This document shows, in pieces, positions 57,000-64,000 of a stretch of DNA of 64,000 bases (position 1 is its first letter; each line of letters begins with the position of its first letter). The stretch spans positions 744,001-808,000 of the forward strand of contig NZ_JAPEMV010000002.1 of NCBI RefSeq assembly GCF_026342355.1, in the 5' to 3' direction. This DNA is from Streptomyces sp. NBC_00249. Its GTDB lineage: Bacteria > Actinomycetota > Actinomycetes > Streptomycetales > Streptomycetaceae. Made by a program: the position numbers and the translations under genes. The notes below the pieces were generated by a model, which saw only the letters and a list, made by a program, of their open reading frames with translations, was not told the origin of the DNA and did not search any database.

Positions 57000-57755
57000 C
57001 TGCTTTGCACCCTGACCGAGACCGGCCGACTGCGTCTGACCCGCTGTGTGGTCGAGGACGGCTGGCCCCTGCGCCGGGCCGCCGAACGCTTCCAGGTCTC
57101 ACCGACCACCGCCCAGCGATGGGCCGACCGGTACCGCGCCCTGGGCGAAGCGGGCATGGGTGACCGCTCCAGCCGTCCCCATCACACGCCGCGCCGGACA
57201 CCGACCCGGACCGAGCGCCGGATCATCAAGGTCGACCGTCCACCGCGTCCTGACCCGCTACCGGCTGGCCCGCCTGACCCACCTCGACCGCGCGACCGGG
57301 CACGTCATACGCCGCTACGAACGCGAGAAACCCGGCGAGCTCGTGCACGTCGACATCAAGAAGCTCGGCAACATCCCCGACGGCGGCGGACACAAGGTCC
57401 TGGGCCGGCAAGCGGGCCGCAAGACCCGCAGGAACGCCGGCCACAGCTACCTGCACACCGCCGTCGACGACCACTCCCGCCTCGCCTACAGCGAGATCCG
57501 CGCGGACGAGAAGAAGGAGACCGCCACCGCCTTCCGGCAACGGGCCCACGCCTTCTTCACCGGCGCTGGGATCACCGTCGAACGGGTTCTGACCGACAAC
57601 GGCTCCTGCTACCGCGCCCCTACCGGTCAGACATCGAACGCCGCGAAGCGTTCCCCGGCTGGCTCCACTCCTACAATCACCACCGCGGACACACCGCACT
57701 CGCAGGCAAACCACCCGCAAGCCGCGTCCCCAACCTAACGAGGCAATACACCTAG
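57000..57755 (+). pseudogene. IS481-type transposase remnant with two deletions
   Basis: Frame A gives TLTETGRLRLTRCVVEDGWPL, RRAAERFQVSPTTAQRWADR and RRTPTRTERRIIKV, the HTH part of IS481 transposases. It then shifts to frame B with STVHRVLTRYRLARLTHLDRATG, RPGELVHVDIKKLGN-like KPGELVHVDIKKLGN, HTAVDDHSRLAYSE and VLTDNGSCYR (first two DDE acids). Finally it returns to frame A for REAFPGWLHSYNHHRGHTAL and SRVPNLTRQYT. The region with the third catalytic acid and the RIIKV-STVHR linker are missing, so the gene is about 230 bp short and inactive. The stop overlaps the end of the ATPase gene. Confidence 0.87.
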
Positions 57756-58240
57756 CCCAGGTACCGGGCGGCGCCGACGCGGGGCAGGCTGGCCCAGGTC
57801 CGCGTCCCGCCGCCGGGCTCCCGGGACTCCCCGAACCCCCAGGCCCCGCCGCAGTCCCGTACGACGGCCGCCATCACCCGCAGCGAGGCCCGCCGCCGGG
57901 CCTCGCAGTGGGCGGCGAGCCGGGGGTGCGGGTGGAGGGCGTGGCCGTCGTAGACGCTGAGCCGCAGCGCGTCGTCGCGGTAGCGGACGGCCAGGTAGAG
58001 GCTCCGCCCGGGATCCAACCGCCATGCGGTGGCGACCAGTTCCCCGGTGACCTGCTCGGCGCAGGGCGCGAGGGGGTCGAGCCGGTAGGCGTGCAGCACG
58101 GACCGCACGGCGGCCCGCGCGATCTGAGCACTGGAGGGGGCTCCGGGCACGGTCAGACTGCACGCGAGCGCCTCGGGCGAGGGCGGATCCCCTCCGGTGG
58201 ACGCGGGTGAGGTCGGGCAGGAGAGGAAGGGGCTGGACAT
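57752..58240 (-). CDS. Anti-sigma-factor-like ATP-binding protein
   Basis: 162 residues from ATG 58240; an in-frame GTG upstream could add about 16. The HATPase/RsbW-like fold is indicated by GAPSSAQIARAAVRSVLHAYRL, AEQVTGELVATAWRLDPGRSLYLAVRYRDDALRLSVYDG and MAAVVRDCGGAWGFGE. Such small ATPases accompany XRE-DUF5753 and DUF397 genes in streptomycetes and may act as kinases or anti-sigma factors. The gene is divergent from the XRE gene at 58508 and its 3' end abuts the IS481 remnant. Confidence 0.82.
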   Translation of the reverse strand: MSSPFLSCPTSPASTGGDPPSPEALACSLTVPGAPSSAQIARAAVRSVLHAYRLDPLAPCAEQVTGELVATAWRLDPGRSLYLAVRYRDDALRLSVYDGHALHPHPRLAAHCEARRRASLRVMAAVVRDCGGAWGFGESREPGGGTRTWASLPRVGAARYLG

Positions 58241-58507
58241 CGCGGACTCCCTGAAGTCGATGGTGACGGCGGTGAGTTCGATGCGCACGGATGGCTGACG
58301 CGGGGCGGTACGGGGAGCGTGGCTCGTCGCCGAGGCCCGAGGCATGCTGCGGCGATGCACTTCAACTCCCCTGCGTGAGCGGTGCACTACCCAAAGTAGC
58401 GCAGCGGGGAACATTTTTACACCGCCACAGGGAAATGTGGGCTCATTGGTCAGGGCCTGGCCCGACAGGGCAGACTGCGAACGCACAGCCAGAGGGAGGG
58501 ATGACAC

Positions 58508-59359
58508 ATGGGGGCCAGACCATCCCCGACGGAGCGCCAGCGCCGACTGGGAGCAGAGCTGCGGCGGATGCGCCTGTCCGCAGGTGTCTCCGCGGAGAAG
58601 GCCGCTGGCCTGCTCGGCATCGACCGGCCGCGACTTTCCCAGATCGAGCAAGGTTCACGGGCCATCACGCTCGACCGGCTGCGCACCCTGGCCTGCAACT
58701 GCGACTGCGCGGACGAGGAGTACGTCAACGCCCTCGCGGCGATGGCCGAACCCAACCAGCGTGGCTGGTGGGACCGTTACCGGGGCTCCCTACCCGCCGG
58801 CCTGCTGGACATCGCCGAACTCGAAGCGCACTCACCCCACTTGCGGACCGCTCTGGCGGTTCACATTCCCGGGCTGCTCCAGACTTCGGACCACGCCCTC
58901 GCTATCTTCCGGGTGGCCGTACCGCCGCTGCCGGAACACGAGGTCGCACTGCGGCTGGCATTTCGCCTGGAGCGCCAGCAGATACTCGATTCCGCCACCC
59001 CCGCCAGGTACACCGGAATCGTGCACGAAGCCGCCCTGCGCATGCAGTTCGGCGGTGCGAAGGTGGCGAAGGCGCAGCTCAAGCACCTGCTTGGCAAGTC
59101 CGAGCAGGACAACATCACCGTCCTTGCCATTCCCTTCGGCGCGGGCGCCTTCCCCGGTTCCGGGCAGACGCTCGCCTACGCCGAAGGACCCGTCCCACAG
59201 CTGGACACCGTCCAGGTGGACAGCACGCACGGGCCGGAATATCTGCACGGGGATGCACAGCTGGCCAAGTACCGGGCACACCTGGACTGGATGACGCAGA
59301 TCGCGCTGCCCCCACAGGAATCCCGGGACCTGATCCACTCCATCGCAGAGGAACTCTGA
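58508..59359 (+). CDS. XRE regulator with DUF5753 domain
   Basis: 283 residues. N-terminal XRE helix-turn-helix (residues about 10-70: RLGAELRRMRLSAGVSAEKAAGLLGIDRPRLSQIEQG) followed by the DUF5753 sensory domain (IAELEAHSPHLRTALAVHIPGLLQT, LRLAFRLERQQIL, VLAIPFGAGAFPG and EYLHGDAQLAKYRAHLDWM). This protein type forms paired regulatory modules with the following DUF397 gene and a divergent ATPase, as here; members influence development and antibiotic production. The DUF397 gene starts 10 bp downstream. Confidence 0.93.
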   Translation: MGARPSPTERQRRLGAELRRMRLSAGVSAEKAAGLLGIDRPRLSQIEQGSRAITLDRLRTLACNCDCADEEYVNALAAMAEPNQRGWWDRYRGSLPAGLLDIAELEAHSPHLRTALAVHIPGLLQTSDHALAIFRVAVPPLPEHEVALRLAFRLERQQILDSATPARYTGIVHEAALRMQFGGAKVAKAQLKHLLGKSEQDNITVLAIPFGAGAFPGSGQTLAYAEGPVPQLDTVQVDSTHGPEYLHGDAQLAKYRAHLDWMTQIALPPQESRDLIHSIAEEL

Positions 59360-59369
59360 GGGAGCAACC

Positions 59370-59567
59370 ATGCCTGACATCGCCTGGGAAGACCCCTACT
59401 GCGCAGAAGGGAGTGCCTGCTACCGGATCGGGGTGGACGGGGCGGGGAACAGTTACATCGCGGTCGCGGGAGCAGAGTCGGCGTACGTCACCGACTCCGC
59501 GGAGGCCCTGCGGCAGCTGATCCGCGACATCAAGGCCGGAAAGGCCGACCACCTCCTCGCCGACTGA
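59370..59567 (+). CDS. DUF397-like small protein
   Basis: 65 residues. It matches the small DUF397 partner of XRE-DUF5753 regulators, with a W-x-D/S start (IAWEDPYCAEGSACYRI), a central DGAGNSYIAVAG strand region and a C-terminal helix SAEALRQLIRDIKAGKADHLL. It is missing the usual Trp-Lys-Ser-Ser motif near the start, where WEDPYCAEG is found instead. It sits 10 bp after the regulator gene in the same operon. Confidence 0.85.
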   Translation: MPDIAWEDPYCAEGSACYRIGVDGAGNSYIAVAGAESAYVTDSAEALRQLIRDIKAGKADHLLAD

Positions 59568-59744
59568 GTGGTCGGCTCCGGAAGTCCTTCGGGGTTGATT
59601 CCGGGGCCGGGCGGTGTGTGTCGCATCGTTGGGCGTCCAGGGCGGTGGGTGGAGGCTGTCTCGGCTGCCCGCTGAAGGGGGGCCTGGGAGACCCAGGTTG
59701 ATCTGGGCCTGGTTGGCCCGAAGGCTGGTGGCGAAGCTGTGGCC

Positions 59745-60539
59745 ATGACCGACAGCAACAGTGATGTGACCGGCTTCCACGACCGTGTCGTCCTGATCAC
59801 CGGCGGAACCAGCGGAATGGGCCTGGCTACCGCGCGTCTGCTCCTGGAAGCCGGCGCCCATATCGTCATCACCGGCCGCGACGATGCCCGCCTCGACCGC
59901 GCAGCCGAACAACTGGACACAGCGTCCGACCAGGGTGCCCGGTTGCTCACGGTCCGGGCCGACTCCGCCAGCCTCACCGATCTCGACCGCCTGGCCGCCC
60001 TGATCCGTGAACGGCACGGACGTCTGGACGGAGTGTTCGCCAATGCCGGGGTCGGAGTGTTCCAGCGCAGTGGCGAGGTCACTGAGCAGGACTTCGATCT
60101 CAGCGTCGACGTCAACTTCAAGGGGGTGTTCTTCACGGTCCAGAAGGTTCTGCCGCTGCTCGACGCGGCGGGTGGCGGTTCCATCGTGATCAACGCCTCG
60201 TGGACACTGCACCGGGGCCTGGCCGTCGCACCGGTGTACGCGGCCACCAAGGCCGCCGTCCACAACCTGGCCCGCACGCTGGGCAGTGATCTCGCAGGGC
60301 GCGGCATCCGGGTCAACTCGATCAGCCCGGGCTACATCGTCACCGAGATGTTCGACGCAGCCAACCCGGACCCCGCCTCACACGACGCCATCCGCTCCCA
60401 GGTGCCGCTGGGGCGGCTCGGCCAGGCCCAGGACATCGCCGAGACCGTGGCCTTCCTCCTCTCCCCGCGGTCCTCGTACATCACCGCCCAGGACATCGCC
60501 GTCGACGGGGGCCTGGTGACTGCCATCCCCGCCTCCTGA
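59745..60539 (+). CDS. SDR-family oxidoreductase
   Basis: 264 residues from ATG 59745 (GTG 59739 is in frame). Classical short-chain dehydrogenase: cofactor loop VVLITGGTSGMGLATARLLLEAG, NAG in VFANAGVGVFQRSG, the catalytic Ser/Tyr/Lys in INASWTLHRGL then APVYAATKAAVHNLART, and C-terminal YITAQDIAVDGGLVTAIPAS. The Arg in the first beta-alpha turn (TGRDDARL) suggests NADP. A perfect hairpin (59683-59697) and a second one (59705-59719) lie in its leader. A MmyB-like regulator follows. Confidence 0.92.
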   Translation: MTDSNSDVTGFHDRVVLITGGTSGMGLATARLLLEAGAHIVITGRDDARLDRAAEQLDTASDQGARLLTVRADSASLTDLDRLAALIRERHGRLDGVFANAGVGVFQRSGEVTEQDFDLSVDVNFKGVFFTVQKVLPLLDAAGGGSIVINASWTLHRGLAVAPVYAATKAAVHNLARTLGSDLAGRGIRVNSISPGYIVTEMFDAANPDPASHDAIRSQVPLGRLGQAQDIAETVAFLLSPRSSYITAQDIAVDGGLVTAIPAS

Positions 60540-60548
60540 CGGCGGGCG

Positions 60549-60581
60549 TGGCTGCCTGGCCCCGGCAGGGCCAGGCAGCCA
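60549..60581. terminator. Terminator between SDR and regulator genes
   Basis: 14-bp perfect arms 60549-60562 and 60568-60581 around a 5-nt loop. Confidence 0.8.
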
Positions 60582-60608
60582 CCCATCACGACCGGCCACA
60601 ATCGCCGT

Positions 60609-61490
60609 ATGAGCACAGCTATCAACCTGGGCGAGTTCCTCCGCTCCCGCCGCTCCCTCCTGCACCCTGAAGACGTTGCCCTGCCGGACTTCGGAGGCCA
60701 GCGCCGGGTCGCGGGCCTGCGCCGCGAGGAGATCGCGCAGCTCGCCGGAGTGAGCGTCGACTACTACACCCGGATGGAACAGGGTCGCGTGCCCAACCCC
60801 TCGGGCGCGGTACTCGACGCCCTGGCCCGCGCACTGCGGCTGGACGGGGATGCCACGCGGCACCTGCACCGCCTCGCCCGACCGCAGCCCTCCGCCCGGC
60901 ACGTTCCCCGGCGCCAGTCCCGGCCGCAACGCGTGCGCCCCATGCTCCAGCGATTGCTGGACGATCTGGTGGACATGCCGGCGATGGTGATGGGCCGACG
61001 CATGGACATACTGGCCTGGAACACGGCAGCGGCCGCCCTCTTCGGCGACTACGCGCCCCTGCACCGGACCGAGCGCAACATCGCCCGGATCACCTTCCTC
61101 GACGAGACGTCCCGGGAACTGTATGCCGACTGGACCTCCTGCGCCCGCGAGAACGTGGCCTACCTCCACATGGACGCGGGACGGCACCCCGAGGACCCCC
61201 GGTTGGCGAGCCTGATCGGCGAACTGTCGATGAAGAGCGAGGACTTCCGTCGCTGGTGGGCCGAGCATCCAGTGCAGGACAAGACCTCGGGAACCAAGCG
61301 ATTCCACCATCCGGTGGTCGGTGATCTGGAACTGGCCTACGAGACCCTGCGCGCAACGGACGACCCCGATCAGGCCTTGATCACATATGCCGCCGAGCGG
61401 GGCAGCCCCTCGCACGACGCCCTGCGGATGCTGCTGGCCTGGGCCACTGAGGCTCCCTCCCCCGTCCCGGACGGCGACCGCGCGCGCTGA
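60609..61490 (+). CDS. MmyB-like XRE regulator
   Basis: 293 residues. N-terminal XRE domain (SLLHPEDVALPDFGGQRRVAGLRREEIAQLAGVSVDYYTRMEQG) followed by the MmyB-like ligand-binding domain (MPAMVMGRRMDILAWNTAAAALFGD; RNIARITFLDETSRELYADW; HPVVGDLELAYETL). MmyB family members regulate methylenomycin and other pathways and often sit beside an SDR gene, as here, which they may control. Confidence 0.92.
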   Translation: MSTAINLGEFLRSRRSLLHPEDVALPDFGGQRRVAGLRREEIAQLAGVSVDYYTRMEQGRVPNPSGAVLDALARALRLDGDATRHLHRLARPQPSARHVPRRQSRPQRVRPMLQRLLDDLVDMPAMVMGRRMDILAWNTAAAALFGDYAPLHRTERNIARITFLDETSRELYADWTSCARENVAYLHMDAGRHPEDPRLASLIGELSMKSEDFRRWWAEHPVQDKTSGTKRFHHPVVGDLELAYETLRATDDPDQALITYAAERGSPSHDALRMLLAWATEAPSPVPDGDRAR

Positions 61491-61604
61491 CCTTCCGGGC
61501 GTCCGGGCCTCACCGCCGACGGCCCTGGCCGACCGCAAGCGCTCAGGGCGCCCCGCGGTCATGGTCCGTACCCCCGTGCACGCTTCCACCAAGCGTCCGC
61601 GCAA

Positions 61605-61629
61605 CCGCCTCCCCACCCGGGGGAGGCGG
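61605..61629. terminator. Short hairpin before the sigma-factor gene end
   Basis: 10-bp arms 61605-61614 and 61620-61629 around a 5-nt loop, just past the sigma factor stop on the minus strand. Confidence 0.65.
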
Positions 61630-61643
61630 CTACGCAGGACCGC

Positions 61644-62585
61644 CTAGGTCCACGCGCCGAGCTTCTCCGGGTTGCGGATCGCCCAGATGCGGCTGACGCG
61701 GCCGTCGACGAAGTCGATCGCGGCCACGGTCACCGCGATGCCCGTGTGCAGGGCGACCAGGCCGGGGCGGCCGTTGACCGTCCGCTCCACGAGCGTGAGC
61801 CCCGGCGCCTTGTCGGCGATGTGGATCAGGTACGCCGCGATCTCCTCGGCGCCCTCGACCGGGTGCAGGACGGTGCCGACCATGCCGCCGCCGTCGGCCG
61901 TCATCATGGCCTCGGGGTCGAGGAGTCCGACGAGGGCCTCGATGTCCTTCGACTCCCAGGCCTCCTTGAAGTTCCGTACCAGCGCGGCCTGTCCGGCCGC
62001 CGGGGCCGCCGTGGTGCGTTCGGCGCTGATGCGCCGGCGGCCCGAGGAGGCCAGCTGCCGGCACGCGGCGGGGCTGCGGCCGACGATCTCGGCGACCTCG
62101 GCGAAGGGGTAGCGGAAGACGTCGTGGAGGATGAACGCCACGCGTTCGGCGGGCGTCATGGCCTCCAGGACGACGAGGAAGGCCATGTTCACGGACTCGT
62201 CGAGGGTGATCCGGTCGGCCGGGTCGATCGTCTCGGCCCTGCTGTCGTCCGCCCGCCCGTTGATCCACTCCGACCGGTCGGGCAGCGGCTCGGGGATCCA
62301 TGTGCCGACGTAGCGTTCGCGTCGTGCCCGCGCCGAGCCGAGGACGTCCAGGCAGACGCGGCTGGCCACCGTCGTCAGCCAGGCTCCGGGCGAGTCGATG
62401 GCCTCCTGCTGCTTGCGCGACATCGCGTACCAGCGGGTGTACGTCTCCTGCACGGCGTCCTCGGCCTCGGCGAGCGAACCGAGCAGCCGGTAGGCGAGGT
62501 TGATCAGCTGACGCCGCTCACCGACGACCACGCTCAGCTCCGGTGCGGACCGGACGCCGTTCCCTGACTCGGACAAGCTGTTCAT
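61644..62585 (-). CDS. ECF sigma factor with SnoaL-like C-terminus (SigJ/ECF41-type)
   Basis: 313 residues from ATG 62585 (agggggt upstream). Sigma2 region: RRQLINLAYRLLGSLAEAEDAVQETYTRWYA; sigma4 region: AMTPAERVAFILHDVFRYPFAEVAEIVGRSPAACRQLASSGRRRI. It continues into a SnoaL-like domain (ALVRNFKEAWESKDIEALVGLLDPE to AVTVAAIDFVDGRVSRIW) ending IRNPEKL, close to the NPDKL signature of ECF41 factors. In that group the C-terminal domain controls activity in place of a separate anti-sigma factor. It is divergent from a small membrane protein that is a plausible target. Confidence 0.93.
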   Translation of the reverse strand: MNSLSESGNGVRSAPELSVVVGERRQLINLAYRLLGSLAEAEDAVQETYTRWYAMSRKQQEAIDSPGAWLTTVASRVCLDVLGSARARRERYVGTWIPEPLPDRSEWINGRADDSRAETIDPADRITLDESVNMAFLVVLEAMTPAERVAFILHDVFRYPFAEVAEIVGRSPAACRQLASSGRRRISAERTTAAPAAGQAALVRNFKEAWESKDIEALVGLLDPEAMMTADGGGMVGTVLHPVEGAEEIAAYLIHIADKAPGLTLVERTVNGRPGLVALHTGIAVTVAAIDFVDGRVSRIWAIRNPEKLGAWT

Positions 62586-62673
62586 GATCGGGACCCCCTG
62601 GTCGTTCTCGCCCGCCGCCGCTCCCGCCCCCCTCGACGAAAACCCGGCCGCGAACTGTGGGACGCCGCCTGAC

Positions 62674-62701
62674 CTCACATTTCGCGGGCCTGCGTCGTCG
62701 G
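62674..62701 (+). promoter_or_regulatory. Candidate ECF-type promoter for the membrane protein gene
   Basis: CTCACA (62674-62679), 16 bp, CGTCGG (62696-62701) upstream of the divergent gene at 62755. The spacing and the CGTC -10 element fit ECF sigma promoters, and the -35 resembles the GTCACA reported for M. tuberculosis SigJ. This is a visual match only. Confidence 0.35.
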
Positions 62702-62754
62702 ACCGGCGAGAGACTACCGACCCAGCGCCGCAAGGCAGAAGCGAGGACCACATC

Positions 62755-63183
62755 ATGAGCGTGCAGACGACGACAACGCCCCGGGCCACCGGCTTCGTTC
62801 AGGTCTCCATAGCCCTCCAGACCCTGACGATCTTCCTCCAGGCGATCAGTGCCGGACTGCTCCTGTCCACGTCCTACGGCGAGACCCTGCACAGCGTCGG
62901 GGCGCGCGTGATGTACGGCGCGACGATGCTGTACGTGATCGCCGCGATCGTGGCGTGGAAGCGGGGCGGCGCCTCGCCCCGCCCGATCCTGTACTCGTCG
63001 GTCTTCCTCGTCCTCGCCTCGGCGCAGGTGGTGCTGGGCGTGACGCACCAGCCCGCGCTGCACGTCCCGCTGGGCGTCCTGATGTTCGGGCTGAGCGTGC
63101 TGGATCTGGGCCGGGTCCTGTTCGGCGCCGCCTCCGGGGCGGCCGGCAGCAGCGTCCGGCGTGACGCCGAACTCCCCGTGTGA
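62755..63183 (+). CDS. Small four-helix membrane protein
   Basis: 142 residues from ATG 62755 (gcgagga upstream). Four hydrophobic helices: VQVSIALQTLTIFLQAISAGLLL, VMYGATMLYVIAAIVAW, ILYSSVFLVLASAQVVLGV and LHVPLGVLMFGLSVLDLGRVLF. Family not recognised. It is divergent from the ECF sigma gene with a candidate ECF promoter between, so it may be the sigma factor's target or membrane sensor. Confidence 0.75.
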   Translation: MSVQTTTTPRATGFVQVSIALQTLTIFLQAISAGLLLSTSYGETLHSVGARVMYGATMLYVIAAIVAWKRGGASPRPILYSSVFLVLASAQVVLGVTHQPALHVPLGVLMFGLSVLDLGRVLFGAASGAAGSSVRRDAELPV

Positions 63184-63234
63184 TCATGCCCGGACCCGGG
63201 CAAGCTGCCTCTGCCGACGAGGGACGGGGGGCCC

Positions 63235-64000
63235 ATGGACGAGGCGGAGCAGAGGTTTCGCAAGGCCGCTGAACGCGGCGACCCGAGGGGGATGGTGCCC
63301 TTGGGGTGGGTGCTGGAGCAGCGGGGTGATCTGCGCGGGGCCGAGCAGTGGTACGGACGGGCCGCCGAGGCGGGGCACTCCGACGGGATGATCCGGCTGG
63401 CCGGGCTGCTGAAGGACCGCGGGGAGGGCGCCGAGGCCGAGAAGTGGACCCGGGCCGCCGCGGCGGCCGGGCACGCCTTCGCCATGGGGGCCCTCGGAGG
63501 GATCCTCCAGGAACGCGGCGACCTCGCCGGGGCGCTGGAGTGGTACGAGAAGGCGGCGCAGGCCGGCAGCGTCTTCGGCATGTGGAAGGCCGGGAACCTG
63601 CTGGCGCGGCGCAACGACATCGCCGGGGCCCAGCAGCTGTACCGCAGGGCGGTCGAGGCAGAGGGCAGCGCCCTGATCCGGGTCCAGGTGTTACGGGAGC
63701 TCGCGCGTCTGGCGCAGCAGCGCAACGACCCGGCCGAGGCGGAGGCGTTGCTGCGGAAGGCCTCGACGATCGTGCCGGAGGCGGAGGCGGAGGGCGTGCC
63801 CGCGGAGGAGGCCTTCGTCGTCATGGCCGAGGTGGTCACCCACACCGCGAGCCTCGTACGACAGCGCGGGGCACACGCCGAGGCCGAGGCGATGCTCCGG
63901 TGGGCCGCCACGGTCGGGCACGTCCCGGCGGCCTTCGACCTGGGCATGATGCTGGAGCAGCTCGGCAGGACGGGCGACGCCGAGGAGTGGTACCGCAAGG
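63235..64000 (+). CDS. TPR/Sel1-like repeat protein, partial, with TTA codon
   Basis: Starts at ATG 63235 (gggacgggggg upstream) and runs off the window after 255 residues. It is built of about 36-residue helical repeats of the Sel1/TPR kind, each like AEQRFRKAAERGDPRGMVPLG, then AEQWYGRAAEAGHSDGMIRLA, AEKWTRAAAAAGHAFAMGALG and ALEWYEKAAQAGSVFGMWKAG. A protein-binding scaffold of unknown role. A rare TTA Leu codon at 63691-63693 (codon 153) predicts dependence on the bldA tRNA. Confidence 0.87.
   Translation, partial: MDEAEQRFRKAAERGDPRGMVPLGWVLEQRGDLRGAEQWYGRAAEAGHSDGMIRLAGLLKDRGEGAEAEKWTRAAAAAGHAFAMGALGGILQERGDLAGALEWYEKAAQAGSVFGMWKAGNLLARRNDIAGAQQLYRRAVEAEGSALIRVQVLRELARLAQQRNDPAEAEALLRKASTIVPEAEAEGVPAEEAFVVMAEVVTHTASLVRQRGAHAEAEAMLRWAATVGHVPAAFDLGMMLEQLGRTGDAEEWYRK

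Noticed and set aside
59683..59719. Two small hairpins before the SDR gene as a terminator pair or riboswitch
   Set aside because: Stems are only 5-6 bp without a T run; noted in the SDR entry but not called.

Overview
The window reads as a chromosomal segment of a Streptomyces or very close relative. Codon third positions are strongly G/C, GTG starts are frequent, and the gene set is typical of the genus: WhiB, a SpoIIE-type PP2C phosphatase, XRE/DUF5753 with DUF397 and an anti-sigma ATPase, OxyR-AhpCD, both fumarases and class II FBPase. No tRNA, rRNA or CRISPR was seen. Family names come from reading motifs, since no database search could be run.

Left end (1-5601) is accessory DNA stacked against the 3' end of ychF. 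The last codons of ychF (FRFNV plus stop) occur three times in the same orientation, at 624-641, 3019-3036 and in ychF itself at 5584-5601. This is what repeated site-specific integration into the ychF 3' end would leave. The segments carry a YefM/YoeB toxin-antitoxin pair (YoeB cut by the window edge); a translationally coupled CPCC / HEAT-like / DUF6000-like set beside a frameshifted EACC1-like remnant; and a 2.6-kb segment with a MNT-HEPN pair, an immunity-like protein and a tandem ABM-domain protein. That last segment has matching 'tcagcac' repeats just inside both ends and no integrase.

The core region (5584 to about 53000) is conserved housekeeping sequence: ychF, a membrane protein, polyphosphate glucokinase, IspH, an amino-acid permease, exonuclease VII (xseA/xseB), a nitroreductase, GlpX, a WhiB-like protein, class I and class II fumarases, GDPD, a secreted SGNH lipase with ricin-type lectin repeats, DUF402, a GAF/PP2C/ATPase regulator containing a TTA codon, a class A PBP, an SPFH protein, a DUF2079 membrane protein, a PadR-ABC-FtsX operon, OxyR divergent from AhpC-AhpD, an AI-2E-family permease, a secreted transglycosylase, PhoH, undecaprenyl diphosphate synthase, an aldo/keto reductase, a prepilin peptidase, DUF192, SMI1/KNR4, an orphan sugar-binding lipoprotein, secreted hydrolases, a polysaccharide deacetylase, and a DHA2 drug exporter divergent from its TetR regulator.

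The right end (about 54988-62600) looks accessory again. It holds a serine hydrolase gene lacking its start and an internal block, an inverted repeat, a quinone oxidoreductase, an IS481-type transposase remnant with two deletions, the ATPase / XRE-DUF5753 / DUF397 trio, an SDR with a MmyB-like regulator, and an ECF sigma factor with a SnoaL-like C-terminus divergent from a small membrane protein. The window ends inside a TPR/Sel1-like protein that also carries a TTA codon.

Readable regulation includes perfect palindromes upstream of yefM and the PadR operon, a MarR-like dyad over the -35 box of the nitroreductase gene, a duplicated TetR-type operator between the exporter and its regulator, and several strong hairpin terminators.
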